DNA of 64,000 nucleotides from Euwallacea fornicatus (taxonomy: Eukaryota; Arthropoda; Insecta; Coleoptera; Curculionidae): NCBI RefSeq assembly GCF_040115645.1, contig NC_089575.1:806001-870000 (forward strand), in the 5' to 3' direction. The notes below the pieces were generated by a model. It had not been told where the DNA came from, did no database searches, and was given only the letters and a program-made list of their open reading frames with translations. This document shows positions 34,781-45,950 of the stretch, in pieces. Position numbers and translations under genes: made by a program. Position 1 is the first letter of the stretch; the number at the start of each line of letters is the position of its first letter.

Positions 34781-35472
34781 TTTTTGGTTGAATTTAAAAT
34801 TTGTTTGCAACCGAAAGGGGGGCAAATGCGGAGAAACCATTCATTTCGCCAGCCAAGGCATATCCTCTGGTTTTTAATACCTACATGCGCATTCTTGACA
34901 GAAGTGGCGCTTCACTGTGGGCAAATATGCGTAAACAAATACCACGTCTTCATGAAGAGTCAGTTCCAACTCATTTTAACGTCGTTCTCTAGGAAATCCG
35001 GTCCCAGTTCTGTTGGCAGCGTTTCATGCGGTATTCCGAATAAAATAATCCGACATATGAGTTTAGTGAAAAAGATACCATGCACGTACCTACGCCTCTG
35101 TATGTCAAGCTAACCATTTCCTCGATTATAGTCGTCGGCTCTTTTGATCCGGTTGATCGATGAGCCGATGCGGTGCGATTAATAAAGGAAACGCATTGTT
35201 AGAAGGCACGTCTAACGCCTCTTAATCATGCGGTCCGCATGTCACCGGCCGAAATTCTTCGGTGACGATGACAGATCTGAGGGAACGGATCAGTTTCTTG
35301 TGGAACAAACCGTGCAAGGTCGAACTTAAAGATCATGATCCAACCTCAAGTTTTCTTCTCCAAAAGGAGACATTAATCATAATTTTAATATTTACTCATT
35401 CGCAACTAAACACTGCAACAAAGTCCTAATTTCAATCCGATCTCTATGACTTTACACGTCACAAATTTAAAC

Positions 35473-35474
<2 letters not shown>
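34781..35474. other. GC-richer intergenic block with two adjoining palindromes
   Basis: More GC than its neighbours. Open frames at 34784-35113 resemble nothing known. Two hairpin-capable inverted repeats adjoin at 35227-35241 and 35241-35266. Confidence 0.35.

Positions 35475-35521
<47 letters not shown>
35475..35521. repeat. (AT)n microsatellite
   Basis: About 23 uninterrupted AT units, ending in the TA where the following Tc1-like element inserted. Confidence 0.95.
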
Positions 35522-35524
<3 letters not shown>

Positions 35525-36910
35525 TGGCGTTCAAATAGCAGCGCCACGAGCAGTTTGGCAGAGGGTTGATTATGGACTTAGGTAATGCTTTTTGGGAATC
35601 ACAGATGTCGCGCTTTCCCACGGCACAGTATCAAGCCGAGTCGAGCGAGTACAATTCCAGTCATCGTATGTTGAAACCTTTTGGAGACTCCTCTGTTTAT
35701 GTGAATCTCATACTTACAGACCTGTTGCAAAAAAATAGCAGTTATGCCTCTTGTACGCATTAAAATACTGTGTAATTTCGTGTTATAGTTAATTAAAATA
35801 CGTTTTTGAAGTGTTCATTTAAGGCGAATATGACTTGAACGGTGAGAGTTGAACTGTACATTAATGATTTTTAGTCGAAATAATATGGATGAGACAGAAA
35901 TGCGAAACAGGATTCTACCACTTAGAAATGAAGAAAAAACTTATAAATTTATTCAAAATGTATTAAACTATCCCGCCAAAATGATCAGCAATGCTGTAAA
36001 ATTTGTAGAAAAACTGAAAATGCGTGGTAGAAAGAAAAACTACGTGAATAGGTGATAGACGAATGCAGGGGGTGGCGAAAATGTCTCCTTTCTTAATATC
36101 TAAACAAATAAAAACACAAACTGGAGTTGACGTGAACACTTCTACAGTGCAAAGGAGATTGGCAGAAGTGAATTTATATGGGAGAAGCCGAAGAAAACCT
36201 CCCAGCTACCTCATAGACACACTTCCCATCTCTTAAAATTGGCAAGAGAGCATGCCCTTTGGCCACCGTCTAGATGACTAAATGTTGGAAGACCCTTTGG
36301 TCAGACGAATCAAAAATTATTCTCTTTAGTTCTTCTAGACAGTCAATATTTATGTCAAAGCACTGCCACAATCTGATTACAATCCAAAATATACCCTAAA
36401 AAGTATAAAACATAATGGTTTGTCGTGTTACTGTATAGGTCCGCTGCATTGTATTGAAGATGGGTCAAGTTGTCTATGTTGATATCCTGGAAAACGTAAT
36501 GTTTCCTCATGCCAGCGACAATATGTCAATCAGATGGATATTTATACAGGATAACGATCCTAAACACACGAGCAGAAGAGCAAGGGCATGGTTTGCCAAC
36601 AATAACGTTGACGTTTTCAAGTGGCCTGCACAATCTCCAGACCTCAACCCTATTGAGCATTTACGGACAAATATTAAGAAAGTTTTCTACAGCAAAATCA
36701 CCTATTAATAAATATCTGTGGGAAACAGTCCAGGATGCTTGGAATATAATTCCAGTCAAGACGAGTTCACGATTATTCCACTCAATGCCGAGGGGATGTC
36801 ATTACTCAAAAAGAGTACAAAACAAAGTATTAATATTACTTTAGTTAAGGAAGTTGTTTTTTTTAATTATTTTAAAATTTTTCTTTACATTCTCTCTAAC
36901 TTTTAAGAAA
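35522..36910 (+). mobile_element. Degenerate Tc1-like transposon
   Basis: Left end CAGTGGCGTTCAAATAGCAG after TA at 35520-35521, matching Tc1-type ends. + strand transposase remnants follow: an N-terminal part (MDETEMRNRILPLRNEEK near 35885), KMRGRKKNY near 36015, TSTVQRRLAEVNLYGRS near 36140, and an open frame at 36454-36708 with IFIQDNDPKHTS and WPAQSPDLNPIE. Several stops and frameshifts. The matching right end was not found, so the right border is approximate. Confidence 0.8.
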
Positions 36911-37850
36911 AACTGGTATTTTTTTGGAATATTTATTTAATTTTTTACGAATGAATGTAATATTTTTTATTTAAATCAGATATTTTTCATAAGCTGTGTC
37001 GTTTTTACTCGCGTAAATAGTGAAGTTTTATGTTTTTTAGAAAAAATAATAAGTTATTAAAATTTGTTCAAGACTAAAGGATGTTTTCAAAAAGTACCTG
37101 CACACTTGCTATTATCTTACACACGTTTGTGTATAGATGCATACAACCCGGCTTATAAAAAAGCTTATTTCAAAACCTCTTCAAACAGGTGTAAGGACTT
37201 TTCAAAATTTGCACTTATTCGTGACAGGGAACGTTATTGAATCCCGTAAGGGCACTTAATCTCTGTGAAACTTGTGTTAAACTTTTATAATAATTTACCA
37301 TTGATTCAAAAAAGAATCATGTAATATGCCTCTGTGTGGTGCCATGAACTGAACCTCTTTTAAAATGTTGAGCAGATGGTAATAGCTGGGGCTCGGTAGC
37401 GTATAATGATGATATCAACAGTTAAGTGCCCACAAACTAAGAGCCAAATTATTATTATGTTTTTAACGCTAACGTCAAGCTGGTTTTTACATAGAAATAA
37501 ATAATCAGTAACAAAGCTCCATTTCAACGTTCACAGTTAATGTTTGTAGCACAATGTTAATTTAACCTTAAAGCTTTGTTGCCAGTTTTCCTTTACTTCA
37601 AAAAGAACAAAAGACATTTTTTATAAATCCATCAACAGTGGCTCAAGTGACCCAAATAATACCATGATAGAAAATTTAAAATAGGAAAAATAGGTATAAA
37701 GAGGGATCAACACCTCCAGACTGAGAAACTGAAAAACTGGTTACAACCCGGTGGGTATAAGTTTATAGAGCGAACTCATTGAGAAAAGCAATTTCAATTA
37801 TATTTAAATATTTTACTCCATATGTATACACATTGCTCTATAAACTATTG
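36911..37850. other. AT-rich intergenic DNA
   Basis: No coding sequence, repeat or signal recognised between the Tc1 relic and the retrotransposon. Confidence 0.45.
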
Positions 37851-37854
37851 CATA

Positions 37855-38135
37855 TGTCGGTGAATAATAGTGTTTATGTCTATGTCTATGTTTATGTTTA
37901 GTCTTTAGGGCATTTGTTTATATAAAAAAGGGGTGAAGATACCGCAATCGGGATAACTCTTCGATTGCAGACGTAGTCACGAGAAACCCACAAAAGGGAC
38001 AAGAGTGGTTTGTGAATTCGTCGGTATCATATAAATAATTATAGTCTAGTGCTTAGTGTCTTTTGTTAGTTAGTGTCTAGTTATTAATATTAAAGAATAA
38101 TGGAAAAGATGAACAACCCTTGTGCTTCTCCGACA
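37855..38135 (+). repeat. 5' LTR
   Basis: 281 bp, TGTCGG to CCGACA. Contains a TATA-like TATATAAAAAA at about 37919-37929 and, unusually, the ATG of the gag-pol frame at 38100. ATTAAA near 38089 may serve as the poly(A) signal. Confidence 0.95.
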
Positions 38136-41100
38136 TCAGAAGTGGGATCTGATTCACAACCGCAAGGAACAATTCTCGAAACCCAATTGAGCCAAATTTT
38201 GGAAGTACAAAACCGAAATTTAGTTGCACTAATTAATGCTGTGAAAACACCTCAAGCTGCTGTCAAAAGTGCGACGGTTATTTCACTTCCTAAATTTAAC
38301 CCAGAAGAAGATACCGACCCCTTATCATGGTGTTCTACAGTTGAACTTTGTTTGGCGGACAATCCGTTAGAAGGAAGTGCCCTCATAATTGCCCTAAGCA
38401 AAGCCTTAGAGGGGAGTGCTGCACAATGGTTGTCACAGGTATGTTTCCCTGGAATAACGTGGGCACAATTTAAGGATTTGCTTATCGAACGTTATCGTGG
38501 CATCGAAACTACAGCGGGAATGCTGATTAACATGTGGGACGGTTCTCCCAAGGATGGGGAATGCCTTAGTACTTATGGCAATAGACTAATGACATCGCTA
38601 ATGGCCCGGTGGAAAACGATAAATCTCGAAGAAATAGCTGTGTCCACCGTGTTGGCACACATTTCAAAATTCGACAGCAGGTTACATCGTTTATCTTTTG
38701 TAACGAAAGTTGCAACTCGAGCTCAATTACAACAGGAGTTAAAAGCGATGTCATACGGTAAACGAAAAGCCGAATTTCCTTCTGATCGTACCGACAGTAA
38801 GAGGGGAAAATTAATACCACCTATTAAATGCTACTTTTGTGGTAAAATAGGACACAAGGCTATTGACTGTCGCCAGAGAAGAGATAGGAAGAAAGCCCTA
38901 ATTTCAAAAGGCAATCAATCCGCCATCGAAACACCACCACAAAAGCGGTCATTAACTTGTTTTAAGTGTGGGGAATCTGGACACTTTGCTTCGGCATGTT
39001 TGAAGAACCACAGCAGCATGTCCTCGTCATCTGGAACCAACAAATCCATCATCGAAAGACGGATCGATGCGTGTGAAGTTGCGGCCCCCTCAGGTATGCT
39101 GACTCAGTCGGGTGAGTTTTACTCTTATTGTTTTGACTCGGGTGCCGAGTGCTCTCTGATAAAGGATGATCTATCAAAAAAATTTTCGGGAAAACGAATA
39201 AATAATTTGGTCGTTTTGAAAGGTCTTGGAAACATTGCGGTGAACTGTACCTTGCAAATTTTAGCAGAAGTTAAGTTAGATAATTATTCATTAGAGATTT
39301 TATTTCATGTGGTTCCAAATACATTTTTAAAACATGATGTCATGATTGGTCGTGAAATTCTTGGTCAGGGATTTGGCATTAATATTACCCAAAATAATTT
39401 TAGTGTTTATAAAACGAAAGTCGTTGATGTCTGTGATAAGGCTGAACCAAAAGGGTCTTTATGTTTCGATAATGTTGACACCGATATCGTAGGTGATGAC
39501 AAGACGCGGTTGCTGCTTATTTTAAAAGATTTTTCTAGCTCTTTTATACAAGGGTTCCCAGTAACTCGTGTTCGTACTGGTCAATTACACATACGTTTAA
39601 TTGATCCAAGTAAAACAGTGCAACGGCGGCCGTATCGACTTAGTCCTGACGAAAGACAGGTCGTAAGAGATATTATTGATGAACTATTGAAGTACAACAT
39701 TATTCGTCCTAGCTGTTCGCCTTATTCTAGCCCGATACTCCTGGTTAAAAAGAAGAATGGCTCAGATCGTTTATGTGTTGATTTTCGAGAATTGAATTCT
39801 AATACAATTTCTGACAAGTTTCCTTTACCTTTAATCTCGGATCAGATCGCCAGGCTGGGTGGTGCTAAATATTTTTCATGCTTAGATATGGCAAGCGGAT
39901 TTCACCAAATTCCTATACATCCAGACTCGGTGGAACGTACGGCTTTTGTGACCCCAGATGGTCAATATGAATTCCTTACAATGCCATTTGGCCTACGAAA
40001 TGCTCCTTCTGTATTTCAGCGGTCCGTAATGAACGCACTAGGGAGTTTAGCTCATTCCTTTGTTGTTGTTTATATGGACGACATCATGATTATGGCCTCC
40101 ACAGTTGATGAAGCGTTGCAGAGACTATCTTTAGTATTAGACACCTTGGCAAAAGCTGGCTTTTCCTTCAACATGACCAAATGTTCGTTCCTTAAAACTA
40201 GGATCGAATATCTTGGTTATGAAGTTACGTCGGGTGAAATTCGACCCAACCGACGTAAAGTTGAGGCTCTCACTGCCTTGCCACCACCCCAGACCGTTAC
40301 TCATCTAAGGCAGTTTATTGGACTTGCTTCGTATTTTCGACAGTTCATACCCAAATTTTCTCAGATTATGAGACCTCTTTATCTTTTGACTTCAAGTAAA
40401 AGGGATTTAGATTGGAAGCCTGATCATGAAGAAATTCGAAAAAAAATTATCTCAACTTTGATCACCGAACCTGTTCTTGTAATTTTTAATCCCGACTATC
40501 CTATTGAACTTCATACCGATGCCAGTTCTGAAGGCTACGGCGCAATTTTATTCCAAAGGATAAATGAGAAACTTAGGGTGATCGAGTATTTCAGTAAGCG
40601 TACCTCTCCGGCCGAATCGAAATATCATTCTTATGAATTGGAGACCTTGGCCGTTGTCAATTCTGTAAAACATTTTCGCCACTATTTACATGGACGAAAA
40701 TTTGTCGTTATCACAGATTGTAACTCATTGAAAGCATCACGCAATAAAATCGATTTAACTCCCAGAGTTCATCGTTGGTGGGCATTCCTACAGTCGTTCG
40801 ATTTTGATATCCAATATAGGGAAGGAAAGCGTATGGCGCATGTAGATTTCTTCTCGCGCAACTTATTGCCACTCAAACAAAAGCCTTGTATAGTCAAAGT
40901 GAAAGAAAAGCGTGTCGATCTTACGGAAATCTCGGATAACTGGTTACTAGCTGAACAACGACGCGATCCTGAGGTTTCTTCGATGGCCGCAAAATTCCTC
41001 AACAATGAACTTCCAGATGAAATTGCCAAAACTTACGAGTCGCGAGCAGGAACTCTTTATCGCAAAATTCAAAGAAATGGTAGGACTCGATGTCTACCTA

Positions 41101-42200
41101 TAGTCCCACGAGCGTTTAGGTGGTCAGTTATCAATCAAATTCACGAGTCAGTAATGCACCTCGGATATGATAAAACGCTTGATAAAGTCTATGACTATTA
41201 CTGGTTTGATGGGATGTCGAAGTACGTTCGTAAGTTTGTTGACAACTGTATTACCTGTCGTTTGTCCAAATCCACGTCAGGAAAAGTTCAAGCTGAACTC
41301 CACCCTATCCCAAAGATCAGTGTGCCTTGGCATACTGTTCATGTGGATATCACAGGTAAACTAAGTGGAAAAAGCGACCTTAAGGAATATATCATAGTTA
41401 TGGTGGACGCTTTTACTAAATTCGTTTTTTTGTATCACACCCTTCATATTGATACTAGCAGTTGTGTCAAGGCATTGAAGTCAGCCATGTCGATTTTTGG
41501 CATTCCTTCACGTTTGATTTGCGATCAGGGTAGATGTTTCGCAAGTAGGGAATTTCGTGAATTTTGTTTGGCTCAAGATGTGAGTTTACATCTAGTATCT
41601 ACGGGCTCATGTCGAGCCAATGGCCAAGTTGAACGTGTCATGAGCACCTTGAAAAATATGTTGACTGCAGTCGAAACTAGTCATTGTTCCTGGCAAGATG
41701 CAGTAGGTGAAATTCAATTGGCCCTGAATTGTACGACCAATCGTGTTACTAAGGCTAGTCCATTAGAAATGTTAATAGGGAAAGTAGTGCGGCCGTTTGG
41801 GCTAAAACTTATAGACAGTAATGACGAAATCAAAGTAGATGTACGTAATGTTCGAGACCGTGCTGTTGATAATATGAAGAGTGTAGCAGCGTACGATAAA
41901 GTTAGATTCGATAGTAATAAAGCTAAGATTACTCGTCACAAAGTAGGAGACCATGTTTTACTTAAAAATGAAGAGAGACATCAAACAAAATTAGATCCTA
42001 AATTTAAGGGCCCGTTTGAAGTAACGGAAGTTCTAGAGAGCGATAGATATACCTTGAAATCGTTGACAAATAATAGAACATATAAATATTCTCACGAGAA
42101 TTTGCGGGCTATGCCTGAAAGTCGAGTTCCTGTCGAATTAGACTTGAGTGATGAGAATAGTATCTATGAGAACCTTGATGGGGAAAATGAGAAGCAGTAG
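38100..42200 (+). CDS. Fused gag-pol polyprotein of the Ty3/gypsy element (1,366 aa)
   Basis: Encodes capsid and replication enzymes of the retrotransposon in a single frame, with no frameshift between gag and pol. Order: gag domain (residues about 60-230), two CCHC zinc knuckles (CYFCGKIGHKAIDC about 243, CFKCGESGHFASAC about 286), aspartic protease (DSGAE about 345), reverse transcriptase (YMDD about 658), RNase H (TDAS about 804), integrase zinc finger (H near 1013-1018, CITC about 1049) and integrase catalytic core with the three acidic residues near 1083, 1141 and 1177. The ATG used lies inside the 5' LTR; no in-frame methionine follows for about 135 codons, so the start must be there. 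Order RT-RNaseH-IN is that of Ty3/gypsy. Clade not assigned. Confidence 0.95.
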   Translation: MEKMNNPCASPTSEVGSDSQPQGTILETQLSQILEVQNRNLVALINAVKTPQAAVKSATVISLPKFNPEEDTDPLSWCSTVELCLADNPLEGSALIIALSKALEGSAAQWLSQVCFPGITWAQFKDLLIERYRGIETTAGMLINMWDGSPKDGECLSTYGNRLMTSLMARWKTINLEEIAVSTVLAHISKFDSRLHRLSFVTKVATRAQLQQELKAMSYGKRKAEFPSDRTDSKRGKLIPPIKCYFCGKIGHKAIDCRQRRDRKKALISKGNQSAIETPPQKRSLTCFKCGESGHFASACLKNHSSMSSSSGTNKSIIERRIDACEVAAPSGMLTQSGEFYSYCFDSGAECSLIKDDLSKKFSGKRINNLVVLKGLGNIAVNCTLQILAEVKLDNYSLEILFHVVPNTFLKHDVMIGREILGQGFGINITQNNFSVYKTKVVDVCDKAEPKGSLCFDNVDTDIVGDDKTRLLLILKDFSSSFIQGFPVTRVRTGQLHIRLIDPSKTVQRRPYRLSPDERQVVRDIIDELLKYNIIRPSCSPYSSPILLVKKKNGSDRLCVDFRELNSNTISDKFPLPLISDQIARLGGAKYFSCLDMASGFHQIPIHPDSVERTAFVTPDGQYEFLTMPFGLRNAPSVFQRSVMNALGSLAHSFVVVYMDDIMIMASTVDEALQRLSLVLDTLAKAGFSFNMTKCSFLKTRIEYLGYEVTSGEIRPNRRKVEALTALPPPQTVTHLRQFIGLASYFRQFIPKFSQIMRPLYLLTSSKRDLDWKPDHEEIRKKIISTLITEPVLVIFNPDYPIELHTDASSEGYGAILFQRINEKLRVIEYFSKRTSPAESKYHSYELETLAVVNSVKHFRHYLHGRKFVVITDCNSLKASRNKIDLTPRVHRWWAFLQSFDFDIQYREGKRMAHVDFFSRNLLPLKQKPCIVKVKEKRVDLTEISDNWLLAEQRRDPEVSSMAAKFLNNELPDEIAKTYESRAGTLYRKIQRNGRTRCLPIVPRAFRWSVINQIHESVMHLGYDKTLDKVYDYYWFDGMSKYVRKFVDNCITCRLSKSTSGKVQAELHPIPKISVPWHTVHVDITGKLSGKSDLKEYIIVMVDAFTKFVFLYHTLHIDTSSCVKALKSAMSIFGIPSRLICDQGRCFASREFREFCLAQDVSLHLVSTGSCRANGQVERVMSTLKNMLTAVETSHCSWQDAVGEIQLALNCTTNRVTKASPLEMLIGKVVRPFGLKLIDSNDEIKVDVRNVRDRAVDNMKSVAAYDKVRFDSNKAKITRHKVGDHVLLKNEERHQTKLDPKFKGPFEVTEVLESDRYTLKSLTNNRTYKYSHENLRAMPESRVPVELDLSDENSIYENLDGENEKQ

Positions 42201-42471
42201 TATGGAAATACATTGATTTGGCTAGAGGCCGCACCAAATACTGTAGGTTGTATTCGCAAGTGCACACTAGAAGGTGTGGTCATGAGGCGATGGGCAGCTT
42301 AAGTTTTGGCGGGGGCCTGAGGGTTGATACCACTAAGTGAGCTGGTATGTTATCGCTGTGGAATGCAGCAAGAGCCATGAATAGTTAATGTAACTGAGCT
42401 TTCTCATTTCCTAGTTGCAGTACCTGTATGTTAAATGGTGTATCATATCCCTCTATATTCTGTTACACGAA

Positions 42472-42523
42472 CAAAAAAAAAAAAAATAAAAAAAAATAAA
42501 ATAAAATAATAATAATAATTTGT
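42472..42523 (+). repeat. A-rich simple repeat inside the retrotransposon
   Basis: A13-like run followed by AAATAA/AATAAT units, between the gag-pol stop and the 3' LTR. The region just before the 3' LTR (CAGGTCAGGAAGGCCG) is the candidate polypurine tract, though weak. Confidence 0.7.
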
Positions 42524-42603
42524 GCTATGATCGTAAATATTGATTTTGATTAGCTCTCTTTATTCTAGAATCACACGAGGACGTGTGCAGGTCAGGAAGG
42601 CCG

Positions 42604-42884
42604 TGTCGGTGAATAATAGTGTTTATGTCTATGTCTATGTTTATGTTTAGTCTTTAGGGCATTTGTTTATATAAAAAAGGGGTGAAGATACCGCAATCGG
42701 GATAACTCTTCGATTGCAGACGTAGTCACGAGAAACCCACAAAAGGGACAAGAGTGGTTTGTGAATTCGTCGGTATCATATAAATAATTATAGTCTAGTG
42801 CTTAGTGTCTTTTGTTAGTTAGTGTCTAGTTATTAATATTAAAGAATAATGGAAAAGATGAACAACCCTTGTGCTTCTCCGACA
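42604..42884 (+). repeat. 3' LTR
   Basis: Same 281 bases as 37855-38135, followed by the CATA target duplication. Confidence 0.95.
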
Positions 42885-43280
42885 CATATATATGTATATA
42901 AGAATTTTTTTAAATTCGTATTCTTCGAATAAGAATTTCGTGGATTTACTATTGAAAAAAGGCACTAAAAATTATCATTAGGCAGTGACCGGAGCTAACT
43001 AAACCTGAGAGAGCTCATAAACCTCTCTATGAGAATAATTTATTAGCCCCTATAAAAGTGGCATTGTGCTAGTCACTAAATCCAAATTAACCCACCCCAA
43101 TGAAAATCTTTTGAATCCAAAAGATGCGAATTCAAAAGACGTGACAAAAACACAGATAAAAGACAACTTTACAATGGATCGTAAATTAGGGCTGAGGGCA
43201 CGATTAGGAATTGTTCAAGAAAACTGACAAAAAAGACAATTTTTTTTGAAGAACGAATATTAATACGTTTCTTTAATGTA

Positions 43281-43609
43281 CAGGGTCATTCCCCATATTT
43301 TTCTTTCACACTAAAATTGTTATTTTTGGAAATAGAAAAAAATAATTAAGGGAAATGTTTTAGTTTTTAAACATATATATTTAAAATCGGGGAGGCGAGC
43401 AGATTCTAAAAAAGTATAAATATACAGGGTGTTCTATATAAAAAAAAACGCAACTTGCCATTTTTGACAGGTTTACGATGTTCGTTCGTTTCATTCGATG
43501 GCGGATTCTGCTAATTCATAATAAAAACTAAAACATTTCTCCTAACTATTTTTTCTATTTTCAAAAATAAAGATTTTAGGGTCGAGAGAGAATATGGAGA
43601 ACAACCCTA
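43281..43609. mobile_element. Short foldback element (MITE-like)
   Basis: Begins CAGGGTCATTCCCCATATTT after TA and ends with the matching inverted GGAGAACAACCCTA. Arms of about 95 bp pair, sharing AAATGTTTTAGTTTTTA and TTATTTTTGGAAATAGAAAA-like stretches. A second CAGGGTG end lies in the middle near 43433, suggesting a nested or composite structure. No coding capacity. Confidence 0.75.
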
Positions 43610-43621
43610 TACATACATATA

Positions 43622-44421
43622 CAGGGTTGCCCAATAATGCGTCAAAGTGCCATATCTCGGGAAATATAAATATTAAAAGGAAATAATTCATAACGAAATT
43701 ATTGGTCATTAAGAGGTGCGTATTTTAATTATTTTTTAAATGTACGGGAACCATCATAAAACTGTGGTACGACCAAATTGAATGATTTTTTTTTATGGAA
43801 CCACCCAATTTTTTAAATTAATTTCGGATTTACCGTCAATTTTTAAACTCAGTTTATCTAAAGGATCTTTGTCAAAAATGTACTGTTTCCGAGTTATTCG
43901 AGAAAATTCGAAAATTTTGATAGCTGCAACGTCACACCGAAATCGGTGCTGTTTCCTAATCGCTGCAAATTCCGAAATCGGTCTTATGGTTCTCCAAGCA
44001 GATGGGATCCGAGAATTAAAACACGTCAAAACGTAGTTTATTAGGTCCTCTTAGGATCCTATTGCGAAAGTCGCAGCGGTTAGGGTACGGCACTGATTTC
44101 CGTGAGACCTAGCAGATATCAACAGTTTCAAAATTTCCCGAATAATTCGGAGACGATGAATTTTTAACAAAAGACCATTTACATAAGCTGAATTTAAAAT
44201 GTGATGATGTCTGAAAGTGACAAGCGAAATTGGGGGGTTTTATTAAAAAAACGAACAAGCATAATTTGGTCCTGCCGCACTTCTATGGCGCTCCCTGTAT
44301 ATTTGAAAAACACATTTTCATGTGCGGCTCTTAATGACCAAAAATTTTGATATGAAACGTTTATTTCTAAAACTCATGTTTACTCAGATATATCACTTTG
44401 ACACACCAATGGGCAACCTTG
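43622..44421. mobile_element. 800-bp foldback element
   Basis: CAGGGTTGCCC at 43622 and GGGCAACCTTG ending at 44421, with arms of over 200 bp that pair imperfectly (TTGGTCATTAAGAG against CTCTTAATGACCAA). It starts 12 bp after the previous foldback. No transposase frame; a MITE of the TA-target superfamily is likely. Confidence 0.78.
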
Positions 44422-45950
44422 TGTAAAACCATCACTGAATCGGTCCTATAAACTCATCATTAATGGTCGATTCTGCAAATTTGACAAATAGACCGCGTTT
44501 GCCCTTCCTATTGAAAGAGGGTTATTTAAAACACTTCTTCATTACGCATTTAAGTTTCTTTTTCATCTAATCTCTGTTCTATGGAGCATGCAAAATCCCA
44601 CACTCAGTGTAATAAACATTACTTTGACCATCTCTGATATCTTTATCAAAGCTTTAAGGACCGCTGACGCGGCAGGTGACTGACTTTCGGGGGATTCCTA
44701 AAATCGTCCAATTGAGCCTCGACAAACAGACGTCTTTGTGAAGATGCCGAAAGGGCGTTTCCAAAGATTGGCATTTCAATAAGAGACTTTTCACTTAAGA
44801 CTTCTTTGAGCCCTAATCCCCCCTATTAAGAAAGGGTTAACTCCACGTGATGATCTATGAGGCTTTATGTCTTAAGGAAACCGAGAAGAAAACATCTCTT
44901 GGGAATCAATGTTAAAAACGAGGAATTCATTCCTAGTAAATATGAGTTCTTGAGTATGTGAGTTTATGACTGGCTTGGTAAAAAGCATATTTTATGTGAA
45001 AACGTCATTTTGTCGCTCTTCGGTGACTCCCCGATTTTGGGACGATCATTGACATTTCTTGTCACTCTACCAAGAGTACAAGAAAGGTCGTTTCTCATGT
45101 CGAAATGGACGTAATATAAATATTGTGAGTCAAGCAGGCGGGTCGGCTATTAGCGATGATATCGAGTCGAGTCCCGGCTTCCTTTGTAGTCAAAAACGTC
45201 CCGCCAGAAACCGCAGGGTTATTAATTTTCGGCCGATCGGGGGAATAGATGAAGTTGGTTCTCGGAAGGGTACGACCATCATCAGCGGTACTCAAAATGA
45301 TATAGAAACAAATGGCTCGTGTCACTACTGAAATATCGCCCCGATTATTAGTGTTGCTCTTCATACTTCATCATGTAGTCACAAAGAACTATCACGGGGG
45401 CCGTCTATGCTTTGTCAAATGTCACAACATTCTGCGACAAAACCGCCCCGAATATGTGTCTTTTGTCGCGCTGCTGCTTTGTCCACCATCCAATGATACA
45501 TTAATTTTCGTGGAATAAGAAGAATAATAACGTCATCGTACCGACTGCTACCTCACACGTCGCTGGTACGACTTTAAAGGAAGCCGGGGCCAATCAATTC
45601 CGATCTCGTTTAATAGACGGGCCCTGCCACCCACGCCCTCTTGGTAGGGAAGCTGCCACCTATTCGAAGGCGGCAGTCCAAAGGACACATTGACTTTTGA
45701 GAAAACCAGAGAAAGTGGTTTAACCCAAATGAATTATTTCCTAATTAAATAAATGTCCAATTACAAAACTATGAAGTTTAGGTAAAGGAAATGCTACATA
45801 GATACATGTAACCATGGAAACGAATCCAAGGCATATCCTGACAGTACTTGTTATTTAAAATGGAATGAAACCTCGTTTCGTGAGAAACGGTCATAGATAG
45901 GACATATTGGTATCACTTGAAAGGGTATTAAATAGTGATACAAATGAACA
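44422..45950. other. Intergenic DNA, partly GC-richer
   Basis: No family recognised. 44990-45680 is GC-richer with overlapping short open frames on both strands that show no homology I can name. Confidence 0.35.

Larger units (their letters stand above)
37855..42884 (+). mobile_element. Intact Ty3/gypsy LTR retrotransposon
   Basis: A 5,030-bp element bounded by two 281-bp LTRs (37855-38135, 42604-42884) that look identical base for base. LTRs start TGTCGG and end CCGACA. The 4-bp target duplication is CATA (37851-37854, 42885-42888), usual for Ty3/gypsy. One uninterrupted gag-pol frame and no envelope frame. Identity of the LTRs and the intact frame indicate a very recent insertion. The element is possibly still able to move, but that is inference. 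Confidence 0.96.

Noticed and set aside
34784..35113. 109-codon + strand frame
   Set aside because: Overlapping frames of similar length and no recognisable domain.
37855..42884. Possible endogenous retrovirus (errantivirus)
   Set aside because: There is no envelope frame between the gag-pol stop at 42200 and the 3' LTR, so it is annotated as an LTR retrotransposon.
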